DNA of 64,000 nt, from assembly GCF_900104725.1 (NCBI RefSeq), contig NZ_LT629758.1:10520001-10584000 (forward strand), in the 5' to 3' direction. Position 1 is the stretch's first letter; every line of letters begins with the position of its first letter. The position numbers and the translations under genes were made by a program. Positions 7,921 through 15,753 of the stretch are shown here, piece after piece. The notes below the pieces were generated by a model. The model saw nothing but the letters and a program-made list of their open reading frames with translations, was not told the DNA's origin and ran no database searches. The stretch is from Actinoplanes derwentensis (GTDB taxonomy: Bacteria; Actinomycetota; Actinomycetes; Mycobacteriales; Micromonosporaceae).

Positions 7921-10120
7921 GCATGTCGCTGATCCCGGTGGCGTCGACCGGGTGGGCCAGCAGGTAACCCTGGGCGTACTCGCAGCCCAGTTCGGCCAGC
8001 ACCGCCAGGTCGGCGTCGTCGTCCACGCCTTCGGCCAGTGACGACATGCCGAGCGCCCGCGCCATGCCGATCATGGCGTCGGCCAGGGCGCGGCGGGCCG
8101 GGTCCCGGGCGATGCCGTTGACGAACGTGTAGTCGATCTTGACGACGTCCCAGCCGTGGTCGGCGACCCGGGCCGCCGACGAATATCCGGTGCCGAAGTC
8201 GTCGACCGCGATCTGCACCCCGGCGCGGCGCAACGAACCCAGGGCGGCCTCGATGGTCTCCGGCATGGCCAGGCCCAACTCGGTCAGTTCCAGGGTGAGC
8301 GCGCCCGGCGGGGTGCCGGTGCGGTCCAGAGCGGCCAGGACCATCCCGGCGGTGGTGGCGTCGAGCTGCCGCGGGGACAGGTTCACCGCCACCGGGATCC
8401 AGCGGCCGGTGTAGTGGTACCAGGACCGCTGCTCCGTCAGCGCCTGTTCCAGGACGAGCGCGAAGAGCTGGGCGACCGTGCCGGTGGTCTCGGCCACCGG
8501 CACGAACGAGGCCGGCAGCAGGATCCCGTCCACCGGATGCTGCCAGCGGGCCAGCGCCTCCACCGAGCTGAGACTGCCGTCGTCGACCCGGAACACCGGC
8601 TGGTAGACGCAGAACAGCTCGCCCGGCTGCGTGAGAGCACGGCGGAAGTCGGCGTCGCGCCGCAGCCGTTTGACGGCCTCACTGCGAGTCTGCACGTCGA
8701 ACCGCACCAGACGGCCCCGGCCGGCGGCTTTGGCCTGGTACATCGCGGTGTCGGCGTCCTGCAGCAGGGTCTCCGCGTCGGCGTCGAGTTCACCGGTGGT
8801 GCGCAACCCGATCGAGAGCGAGGCGAAGAACTCGCTGCCGTCGGTGAGCCGCATCGGCCGGGCCAGTTCGGCGGCGACCCGTTCGGCGACCGTACCGGCC
8901 TCCTCATCGGTGACCGCCGGCATCAGGATCACGAACTCGTCACCGCCCAGCCGGCACACCACGTCACCGTCGCGGACCGCGCCGGTCATCCGCCCGGCGA
9001 TCGCCACCAGCAGCTGATCGCCGGCGTCGTGGCCGAGGCTGTCGTTGACGTTCTTGAAATGGTCCAGGTCGCAGAAGAGCAGGCCGACCCGGGTCCGGTC
9101 GTCGTCCGGCAACGACGCGAGAGCCAGCGCCAGCCGGTCCATCAGCAGCGCCCGGTTGGCCAGCCCGGTCAGCGAGTCGTGACCCACCCGGCGGCTCAGA
9201 TCGTGGATCGGCGCGACCAGCCGCAACGCCACCAGCAGCATCGACACCCAGGTCCCGATGACCAGCGGAGCGTCCGCGGCCGCCGCCCAGAACAGGTGCA
9301 GAGTCGGCAGCACCAGGGCCGCCCCGAACAGGGTGAGCGCCCGGGTCAGGGTGAGCGTGGTGAGGGTCGACAGACGCGGCACGGTGTGGACCATCGACGG
9401 ATGCAGACCGGCCGTGGCGATCAGGATCGGCATCGCCATCCAGCCCAGGTCGATCAACTTCCCTTCGGTGTACGTGCCGGTCAGGCTCTGATGGGTGTAG
9501 AACGCGTCCGACACGAACCAGGCGATCAGCCCGGCCAGCAGCCAGCGGACACCGGGAGCCCGCAACTCCACCCCCAGGGCCAGCGCGAGCGCGCAGTAGA
9601 CCACGACGAGAGTGCTGGTCGGCACCGCGATCGCGACCATCCGGGCCAGCAGGGTCTCGTCGCCGGCGAGGATCGGGTTGACCACCAGCAGCCAGGCGAT
9701 GCTGGCGAACGGGGCCAGCAGGACCGCCGAATCGAGGAACGCGGTACGCCCCGACCGGGTGGCCAGCATTCCGGCGCCGGCGGCGATCGCCAGGTGAGCG
9801 GCCAGGTAGAGCCCGTCGGCGACCGATGGGAACGGTGGCATCGCCCCGCTGGCGGTGTACGCGGCGAAGATGATGTCCCCGACCCCGGACAGCGCGAGCC
9901 CGGCCACGATGATCTGCCAGCCGCCGCGCCGTTGCGGGGCGTTGCGCTGCAGACCGACCCAGGTGGCGATCGGCGCGGTGCAGTTGAGCACCACGTAGAT
10001 CCAGCGGGTGGTGGCGGTGAACGGCAGCAGCACGTACGCCGCGGCGGCCGATGAGGCGAGCACCAGGTAGATCCACCACAGGTGGCGGAGGGGCCCGCTC
10101 ATTCGCATGCCCGGACTCAT
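7871..10120 (-). CDS. Membrane GGDEF-EAL cyclic-di-GMP enzyme
   Basis: About 749 residues. Roughly the first 300 contain eight or more hydrophobic helices with no recognised sensor domain (not MHYT). A GGDEF domain follows, beginning DSLTGLANR, with an intact LGGDEF active site, then an EAL domain with EALARW, NLSPRQL, DDFGTG and KIDYTFV in order. The phosphodiesterase loop AEGVD differs from the usual AEGVE. Both catalytic sets look complete, so it may make and break c-di-GMP in response to a membrane signal. Start candidates are ATG 10120, 10108 and 10102; none has a strong ribosome site and 10120 is taken. Its 3' end overlaps the aldo/keto reductase gene by 50 bases. Confidence 0.88.
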   Translation of the reverse strand: MSPGMRMSGPLRHLWWIYLVLASSAAAAYVLLPFTATTRWIYVVLNCTAPIATWVGLQRNAPQRRGGWQIIVAGLALSGVGDIIFAAYTASGAMPPFPSVADGLYLAAHLAIAAGAGMLATRSGRTAFLDSAVLLAPFASIAWLLVVNPILAGDETLLARMVAIAVPTSTLVVVYCALALALGVELRAPGVRWLLAGLIAWFVSDAFYTHQSLTGTYTEGKLIDLGWMAMPILIATAGLHPSMVHTVPRLSTLTTLTLTRALTLFGAALVLPTLHLFWAAAADAPLVIGTWVSMLLVALRLVAPIHDLSRRVGHDSLTGLANRALLMDRLALALASLPDDDRTRVGLLFCDLDHFKNVNDSLGHDAGDQLLVAIAGRMTGAVRDGDVVCRLGGDEFVILMPAVTDEEAGTVAERVAAELARPMRLTDGSEFFASLSIGLRTTGELDADAETLLQDADTAMYQAKAAGRGRLVRFDVQTRSEAVKRLRRDADFRRALTQPGELFCVYQPVFRVDDGSLSSVEALARWQHPVDGILLPASFVPVAETTGTVAQLFALVLEQALTEQRSWYHYTGRWIPVAVNLSPRQLDATTAGMVLAALDRTGTPPGALTLELTELGLAMPETIEAALGSLRRAGVQIAVDDFGTGYSSAARVADHGWDVVKIDYTFVNGIARDPARRALADAMIGMARALGMSSLAEGVDDDADLAVLAELGCEYAQGYLLAHPVDATGISDMLTPLQHPVLPGARHSA

Positions 10121-10196
10121 CGGCGCCGGCGGACCCGACCGGAGGGAAACCGCCAGGGGTTGATGGGCGTGGATCCGGCTGGCAGGGTTGCCGGGC

Positions 10197-10655
10197 ATGA
10201 CGACAATCGTCCACGGACTCGACGGCCTGACCTCCCTCGCCGGTACGGATCTCGGCCACAGCGGCTGGCTGGAGATCACCCAGGAACGGATCAGCACGTT
10301 CGCTGACGCCACCGGCGACCACCAGTGGATCCACGTCGACGTCGAACGCGCCTCGCAGGGCCCGTTCGGTGCGCCGATCGCCCACGGCTACCTCACGTTG
10401 TCACTGGTCATCCCACTCTTCACCCAATTGCTGCACGTCGAGGGCATCACCATGGGCGTCAACTACGGCCTGGAGAAGGTCCGGTTCCCGAGCCCGGTCC
10501 GGGTCGGCTCCCGAATCCGCCTGACGGCCACCGTGGTCAGCGTCGAGAAGGTGGCCGGCGAGGGCGTACAGGCCGTCTACGACTTCACCGTCGAGATCGA
10601 CGGCGCCCCCAAACCCGCGTGCGTCGCCCGCCCGGTCTACCGCTACTACGCCTGA
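10197..10655 (+). CDS. MaoC-like (R)-specific enoyl-CoA hydratase
   Basis: A 152-residue single hot-dog protein of the MaoC/hydratase 2 family. The hydratase signature is visible: DATGDHQWIHVD with the catalytic Asp and His, followed by GPFGAPIAHGYLTLS. These enzymes hydrate trans-2-enoyl-CoA to (R)-3-hydroxyacyl-CoA in lipid turnover. The ATG at 10197 is used; a TTG three codons upstream is possible. Divergent from the GGDEF-EAL gene (76-base gap) and convergent with the sirtuin gene 21 bases downstream, so it is probably transcribed alone. Confidence 0.9.
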   Translation: MTTIVHGLDGLTSLAGTDLGHSGWLEITQERISTFADATGDHQWIHVDVERASQGPFGAPIAHGYLTLSLVIPLFTQLLHVEGITMGVNYGLEKVRFPSPVRVGSRIRLTATVVSVEKVAGEGVQAVYDFTVEIDGAPKPACVARPVYRYYA

Positions 10656-10676
10656 GATCGGGCGTGCGACCACTGC

Positions 10677-11435
10677 TCACGGAAGTGGCCATGCGGCCTC
10701 CGTCAAGGCGGGGAGGATGGTGGCTGCGGGGCCGTGCAGGTTGATGGTGGCGGTGGCGTCCAGTGGGGTGGGCTGGGGGTTCACCTGGATCACGGTGGCG
10801 CCGAACATCGTCGCCACCTTCGGGATCTCGGCGGCCGGGTAGACCAGGCCGGACGTGCCGACCGTCAGCAGCAGGTCGCAGGCGGTGGCCTCCTGGACGG
10901 CGGTCTCCAGGGCCTGTTCGGGGAGCGCCTCGCCGAACCACACGACGCCCGGGCGGATCGGGGCGAAGCAGTGTGCGCAGCGTGGTGGGGCCAGGCGGCG
11001 GCCCTCGTCCGGTTCGGTGGCGGCGGGGACTTCGGCGGGGTGGGCGCATCCGGCGCAGCGCGGGGTGAACAGGCTGCCGTGCAGGTGGATCGGATCCCGG
11101 GAACCGGCTCGTTCGTGCAGGTCGTCGACGTTCTGCGTGATGACGACCGTACGCGGCGCCCGGTTTTGGATCGTGGTGACCGCCGCATGGCCGGGGTTGG
11201 GGGCGACCCGCTGGATCAGCGAACGCCGCCATTCGTACCAGCCCCAGACCAGCTCCGGATCGTCCTCGAAAGCCTGCGGGGTGGCCAGCGTCTGAGCGTC
11301 GAACCGCTCCCAGAGGCCGGTCAGCGCGTCCCGGAACGTGGGCACGCCGGACTCCGCCGAGATGCCGGCTCCGGTGAACACGACGACCCGCTGTGCCGCC
11401 GCCAGGGCCTCTGCCGCTTTGCGCAGGTCGTGCAT
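10677..11435 (-). CDS. cobB: Sir2-family NAD-dependent protein deacylase
   Basis: A 252-residue sirtuin. NAD-site and catalytic motifs: GAGISAESGVPTFR (22-35), TQNVDDLH (100-107) and HLHG with catalytic H119. Four zinc cysteines form pairs C127/C130 and C153/C156. Y67 and R70 (WYEWRR) form the Y-x-x-R pair that in SIRT5 and bacterial CobB recognises acidic acyl groups, so desuccinylase/demalonylase activity is likely beside deacetylation. The ATG at 11435 has GGGAG six bases upstream. Divergent from the small membrane protein gene. Confidence 0.93.
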   Translation of the reverse strand: MHDLRKAAEALAAAQRVVVFTGAGISAESGVPTFRDALTGLWERFDAQTLATPQAFEDDPELVWGWYEWRRSLIQRVAPNPGHAAVTTIQNRAPRTVVITQNVDDLHERAGSRDPIHLHGSLFTPRCAGCAHPAEVPAATEPDEGRRLAPPRCAHCFAPIRPGVVWFGEALPEQALETAVQEATACDLLLTVGTSGLVYPAAEIPKVATMFGATVIQVNPQPTPLDATATINLHGPAATILPALTEAAWPLP

Positions 11436-11483
11436 TCGATCTCCCGTCTCGGATGAACGTAGGTGCCACTGCGGCCGAGTCTG

Positions 11484-11500
11484 GCAGAACCTAATTCTGC
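11484..11500. promoter_or_regulatory. Inverted repeats in the sirtuin/small-membrane-protein divergent gap
   Basis: GCAGAA-CCTAA-TTCTGC is a perfect 6-5-6 inverted repeat, nested in an outer pair CCACTGC (11466-11472)/GCAGTGG (11499-11505). It lies between two divergent starts (11435 and 11547), so an operator or paired promoter is more likely than a terminator. No regulator is indicated. Confidence 0.35.
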
Positions 11501-11546
11501 AGTGGTTCGTTGACCGGGGGAGTAGGCGTCGCCTTGGGAGGTGCTG

Positions 11547-11756
11547 ATGCCGTCAGAACCGGGGGACAACGCCCGCCGTCGCCTCGAACAGGTGGGAAAC
11601 TACCTGCTCACCGCGGTCGGCGATTGGACCGCACCCGCCCCACCGGACCGTCCAGGTTGGTCGGATTCGACCATGAACCTGCTGGTACGGGTCGTCACCG
11701 CGGTCACCGCCGTGGTGTTTCTCCTCGCGATGTTCATCATCTGGCTGATGCGTTGA
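11547..11756 (+). CDS. Small single-pass membrane protein
   Basis: A 69-residue protein: a charged N-terminal half (RRRLEQVGNYLL, then a Pro-rich stretch) and one hydrophobic helix near the C-terminus (LLVRVVTAVTAVVFLLAMFI) ending in WLMR. The ATG at 11547 follows a strong GGGAGG site by five bases, which decides against the GTG at 11541. No family was recognised. Its last 20 bases overlap the 3' end of the convergent hydrolase gene. Confidence 0.65.
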   Translation: MPSEPGDNARRRLEQVGNYLLTAVGDWTAPAPPDRPGWSDSTMNLLVRVVTAVTAVVFLLAMFIIWLMR

Positions 11757-12516
11757 GGGCTGCCAGGCAGGCCGCCGGGTCGTCGGCGAACGGCAGATGA
11801 CCGCAACCCTTCAGAGTGACGTGCCGGGCGGCGGGCAGCAGCGCGCGGGCGCGACGGGACTGGGCGAACGGCAGGACCGCGTCCCGCGTACCCCACGCGA
11901 TGGTGATCTCGCAGAAGTCTCCGACCGGGGCTTGGAAACCGGCGAACGCGTCGCGGGCCGCCGGGAAACCGGGCGCGGAGGCGAGGGCTCGGGCCGCCGC
12001 CACGCAGTCGGCTGGGTCGAGTCGCCGGGGGCGGGCGTAGAAGAGCGAGCAGAAGGCCGCGCGCCCGGCCGGGGAGTCCATGATCTGCGGGAGGCGGCTG
12101 TCCAAGTGGGACGCGGCGGCGCGGGCGGCGGTGACCACCGACTGGCTCCAGCGGCGGCCGGCCGCCGACCAGAAGCCGATCGGGGCGAACGCGGTGACCG
12201 TGGTGGCCCGGCCGCGCCGGCCCAGTTCCAGCGCTGTCCCGCCACCCATCGAACTGCCGGCCACCTGGCACCGGCCGACGCCGAGCCCGTCGAGAAACGA
12301 CTCGACTCGATCGGCGAACCAGGAGACCGAACCGTAGCCGAATGGGGACGGGCCGATCGGGGAGTCGCCGAAGCCGGGCAGGTCGAGGGTGATCACGTCG
12401 CGGTCGCGGGCGAGCGTGTCCAGGATCGGGGTCCACACGTGACGGTGGCTGCCCAGCCCGTGGATCAGGACCAGGGTGGGCCCGGTGCCGCGACGGTCGT
12501 ACGCCAGCTCGGTCAT
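11737..12516 (-). CDS. Alpha/beta-hydrolase
   Basis: A 259-residue alpha/beta-hydrolase-fold protein. HG of the oxyanion region is in LVLIHGLGSHRHVW, the nucleophile elbow is GSSMGG, the acid is D in WGTRDAVLP and the catalytic histidine lies in GCGHLPF. The close spacing and the absence of a signal peptide suggest a cytosolic esterase, epoxide hydrolase or C-C hydrolase. It is divergent from the cholesterol-oxidase-like gene, which hints at shared metabolism. On the minus strand TTGCGC, a 17-base spacer and CATAAA end six bases from the ATG at 12516, a possible leaderless promoter. Confidence 0.88.
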   Translation of the reverse strand: MTELAYDRRGTGPTLVLIHGLGSHRHVWTPILDTLARDRDVITLDLPGFGDSPIGPSPFGYGSVSWFADRVESFLDGLGVGRCQVAGSSMGGGTALELGRRGRATTVTAFAPIGFWSAAGRRWSQSVVTAARAAASHLDSRLPQIMDSPAGRAAFCSLFYARPRRLDPADCVAAARALASAPGFPAARDAFAGFQAPVGDFCEITIAWGTRDAVLPFAQSRRARALLPAARHVTLKGCGHLPFADDPAACLAALNASAR

Positions 12517-12604
12517 CAGTCTTTTATGAGACGTCTTCGCTCTTCGCGCAAGACCTGGAAACGCGTTGTTGACATGTTGCCAATAACGGTGTGATGGTAC
12601 GGCG
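12517..12604. promoter_or_regulatory. Divergent promoter region, hydrolase / GMC oxidoreductase
   Basis: On the plus strand TTGACA (12569-12574) is followed after 17-18 bases by a weak -10 element (TGATGG/GATGGT, 12592-12598) that ends about seven bases before the ATG at 12605, with no Shine-Dalgarno, so a leaderless start is plausible. The minus-strand side carries TTGCGC and CATAAA for the hydrolase. A short AGACGTCT palindrome lies between them. Confidence 0.45.
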
Positions 12605-14257
12605 ATGTCGTACGACTACGACGTCCTCGTCATCGGCTCCGGGTTCGGTGGCAGCGTGACCGCGCTGCGCCTGACCGAGAAGGGCTATCGCGTCGGCGTC
12701 CTGGAAGCGGGCCGCAGATTCACCGACGAGCAGTTCGCCACCACCTCGTGGCGGCTGCGTGACTACCTCTGGGCGCCCGCGCTCGGCTGCTATGGCATCC
12801 TGCGCCTGACCCTGCTCAAAGACGTGATGATCATGTCGGGGGTGGGCGTCGGCGGGGGATCGCTCGGCTACGCCTGCACCCTCTACGAGCCGCCGGACAC
12901 CTTCTTCGACGACCCGCAGTGGGCCGGGGTCACCGACTGGAAGACCGAGCTGGAGCCCTACTACGACCAGGCCAAACGGATGCTCGGGGTGACCGACAAC
13001 CCGGTCCTGACCGCTTCCGACCATGCGCTGAAGGCGGTCGCGGAACAGATGGGGGTGGGGCACACGTTCCGGCCCACACCGGTCGGGGTGCTGTTCGGCG
13101 CCACTCCCGGAGTGGACGTGCGGGACCCGTTCTTCGGCGGGGCCGGACCGGACCGGCGCACCTGCACACTGTGCGGCTCGTGCATGACCGGCTGCCGTGG
13201 CAACGCCAAGAACACCCTGGTCAAGAACTATCTTTACCTGGCCGAGAAAGCCGGTGCCCAGGTGCACGAGCGGACCACGGTGACGTCCGTGCGGCCCGCG
13301 CCGGGTGGTGGGTACCTGGTCGAGACCCGAGAACGAACGTTCCGTACGGAACAGGTCGTCTTCTCCGGCGGCGCCCTCGGCACCCAGCGGCTACTGCACC
13401 GGATGCGTGACCGGGGCCTGCTCCCGAACATCTCGCCGAGACTGGGGGAGTTGAGCCGTACCAACTCCGAATCCATCCTCGGCGCCCGCACCCGCCGAGC
13501 CGGCCGCGACTACACGCACGGCGTCGCGATCACCTCATCGATCCACCCGGACCCGGTCACCCACGTCGAACCGGTCCGGTACGGGCCCGGCAGCAATCTC
13601 CTCGCCCTGCTCGCCACCGTCCTGGTCGACGAGGGCCGGCCGCGCTGGCTGATCGCCCTGAAAACCCTGGTCAAGGCCGGAAAGGACTTGCGATTGTACG
13701 TCTCCCCACGGCACTGGTCCCGGGAGACGATCGTCCTGCTCGCCATGCAGCCGCTCGACAACTCGATCACCGTGCACACCCGGCGCGGCCTGTTCGGCCG
13801 GCGTCTCAGCAGCCGCCCCGGCATCGGCGAACCCAACCCGGTGTGGGTGCCGGCCGCCCACGACGTGGCCCGCCGGGTCGCCGAGCAGATCGACGGGGTG
13901 CCCACCGGCGCGATCACCGAGCTGGCCGGGCGGCCGGTGACCGGGCACTTCATCGGCGGCTGCGCGATCGGGGCCATCCCGGAGGAGGGCGTGGTGGATC
14001 CGTACCACCGGCTCTTCGGTCATCCGGGGTTGCACGTCATCGACGGATCCGTGGTCGCCGCGAACCTCGGGGTCAACCCGTCGCTCACCATCACCGCGCT
14101 GGCCGAACGGGCCGTCGCGCTCTGGCCCAACAAGGGGGAGCCCGACCCCCGGCCCGCATCCGGATATCAGCCGGTCGCGCCGGTCGCGCCCCGGCAGCCC
14201 GTCGTGCCCGCCACGGCGCCCGCGGCGCTGCGGCTGACCATCGGGCGGCGACCGTGA
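12605..14257 (+). CDS. choD: GMC-family oxidoreductase, cholesterol oxidase-like
   Basis: A 550-residue flavoprotein. The dinucleotide-binding fingerprint GSGFGGSV is at 11-18. The GVGVGGGSLGYA loop that packs on FAD follows, and the C-terminal GMC part has IGGCAIG, then GLHVIDGSVVAANLGVNPS with the region carrying the active-site Asn. A cysteine-rich segment, CTLCGSCMTGCRGNAKNTL, matches mycobacterial ChoD-like proteins. No signal peptide is seen, unlike secreted cholesterol oxidases, so it is probably intracellular. Coupled by a 4-base overlap (GTGA) to a Baeyer-Villiger-type monooxygenase, suggesting oxidation of a sterol or terpenoid. The exact substrate is inference. Confidence 0.85.
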   Translation: MSYDYDVLVIGSGFGGSVTALRLTEKGYRVGVLEAGRRFTDEQFATTSWRLRDYLWAPALGCYGILRLTLLKDVMIMSGVGVGGGSLGYACTLYEPPDTFFDDPQWAGVTDWKTELEPYYDQAKRMLGVTDNPVLTASDHALKAVAEQMGVGHTFRPTPVGVLFGATPGVDVRDPFFGGAGPDRRTCTLCGSCMTGCRGNAKNTLVKNYLYLAEKAGAQVHERTTVTSVRPAPGGGYLVETRERTFRTEQVVFSGGALGTQRLLHRMRDRGLLPNISPRLGELSRTNSESILGARTRRAGRDYTHGVAITSSIHPDPVTHVEPVRYGPGSNLLALLATVLVDEGRPRWLIALKTLVKAGKDLRLYVSPRHWSRETIVLLAMQPLDNSITVHTRRGLFGRRLSSRPGIGEPNPVWVPAAHDVARRVAEQIDGVPTGAITELAGRPVTGHFIGGCAIGAIPEEGVVDPYHRLFGHPGLHVIDGSVVAANLGVNPSLTITALAERAVALWPNKGEPDPRPASGYQPVAPVAPRQPVVPATAPAALRLTIGRRP

Positions 14258-15714
14258 CCCGAATCGCGATCATCGGGGCCGGGTTCGGCGGGGTGGCGGT
14301 GGCGGCGTCGCTGCTCAAGGCCGGGTTCCGCGACATCGTGGTGCTGGAGAAGGCGGCGTCGGCCGGTGGGGTGTGGCGGGATAACACGTATCCGGGGTGT
14401 GCGTGTGACGTGCCGGCGCCCCTGTATTCGTATTCGTTCGCTCTGAATCCGTCGTGGTCGCGACGGTATCCGCCGCACGACGAGATCCTCGCCTACCTAC
14501 GCTCTTGCGCCGACAAAACGGGCGTAACGCCATTGATTCGGTACGGGGCCGAGGTCGCGTCAGCCGTATGGTCCAGTGGAGCGTGGGACATCTCGCTCAC
14601 CGGCGGCGAAGAGGTGCGGGCCGACGTGCTGATTCCGGCTGTCGGGCAGCTGTCCCGGCCGTCCATCCCGGCCCTGCCCGGGGCCGAGTCCTTCACCGGG
14701 ATCGCCGTCCACACCGCACACTGGACGCCGGGCATCCCGGTCGACGGCCGGCGGATAGCCGTCGTCGGCACCGGCGCCAGCGCCATCCAGCTGGTGCCGG
14801 CGATCGCCGGGCGGGCCACGCACATCGACGTCTACCAGCGCACTGCCCCGTGGACGGTGCCCAAACCGGATCGACGGTACGGCCGGCTCCGTCAGGCCCT
14901 GGCCCGGCGCCTTCCGGCCCTGATGCTGCTGTCCCGGGCCGCCACCTGGGGCCTGACGCTGGTGCCCGGTGCCGCGCTGCACGGCAACCGGCCGGTGAAC
15001 GCGCTGATCCGCGCCTACTCCTGGGTGCAGCGCCACTGGCAGGTCCGGGACCCGGTACTGCGCGCCAAGGTCACCCCCGACGAGCCGATCGGCTGCAAAC
15101 GCCTGCTCTTCACCAACGCCTGGCTGCCCACCCTGAACCGCCCCGACGTGGACCTGATCACCGAGAAGATCATCGCGGTGACCCCGGACGGCATCCGCAC
15201 CGCCGACGGCACCGACCACCCGTGCGACGTCCTGGTCTACGGCACCGGTTTCGCCGCCACCGACTTCCTGGCCCCTATCGAGATCACCGGCCGCGACGGC
15301 GTGAGCCTGGCCGGCGCGTGGTCCGGCGGCGCCCACGCCTACCTGGGCCTGGCCGTGCCCGGTTTCCCCAACATGTTCCTGGTCTACGGCCCGAACACCA
15401 ACACCGGCAACACCTCGGTCATCTACTTCCACGAGGCCCAGGCCCGCTGGATCACCCAGGCGGTGCGGTCGGTGGCACAAGGCACCACGATGGAGGTACG
15501 CCCGGAGGTGGCGGCCGCCTACGACACCGAGATCCAGTCCCGTCTGTCCACCAGTGTCTGGTCGGCCTGCCAGTCCTGGTACCGCACCGCCGCCGGCCGC
15601 ATCGTCACGAACTGGCCGGGCAGTGCCACGGAGTACCGCCGCCGTACCGCCGTCCTCGACCGGGCCGACTTCCGGCCCGCTGTGGTGCGGGACGACAGTG
15701 GCGGGGCCGGATGA
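14254..15714 (+). CDS. FAD-dependent Baeyer-Villiger-type monooxygenase
   Basis: A 486-residue class B flavin monooxygenase. Two Rossmann motifs are visible: GAGFGG near the N-terminus and GTGASA in the NADPH domain. Between them lies FTGIAVHTAHWT, the FxGxxxHxxxW(P/D) fingerprint with Thr in the last place. GGVWRDNTYPG followed by YSYSF is the usual segment after the FAD site. It begins at a GTG whose GTGA overlaps the choD stop. This second oxidation enzyme would turn a ketone into an ester or lactone, or hydroxylate a heteroatom. The 3' end lies in a shared terminator hairpin. Confidence 0.85.
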   Translation: MTRIAIIGAGFGGVAVAASLLKAGFRDIVVLEKAASAGGVWRDNTYPGCACDVPAPLYSYSFALNPSWSRRYPPHDEILAYLRSCADKTGVTPLIRYGAEVASAVWSSGAWDISLTGGEEVRADVLIPAVGQLSRPSIPALPGAESFTGIAVHTAHWTPGIPVDGRRIAVVGTGASAIQLVPAIAGRATHIDVYQRTAPWTVPKPDRRYGRLRQALARRLPALMLLSRAATWGLTLVPGAALHGNRPVNALIRAYSWVQRHWQVRDPVLRAKVTPDEPIGCKRLLFTNAWLPTLNRPDVDLITEKIIAVTPDGIRTADGTDHPCDVLVYGTGFAATDFLAPIEITGRDGVSLAGAWSGGAHAYLGLAVPGFPNMFLVYGPNTNTGNTSVIYFHEAQARWITQAVRSVAQGTTMEVRPEVAAAYDTEIQSRLSTSVWSACQSWYRTAAGRIVTNWPGSATEYRRRTAVLDRADFRPAVVRDDSGGAG

Positions 15715-15736
15715 CGCTCCGGGCCCCGCCACTGTC
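15694..15736. terminator. Bidirectional terminator between monooxygenase and lectin genes
   Basis: GACAGTGGCGGGGCC (15694-15708) and GGCCCCGCCACTGTC (15722-15736) form a perfect 15-bp stem with a 13-base loop. The left arm is inside the last codons of the monooxygenase gene, and the right arm lies 17 bases past the stop of the convergent lectin gene. Confidence 0.8.
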
Positions 15737-15753
15737 AATGACTGCCTATCCGA

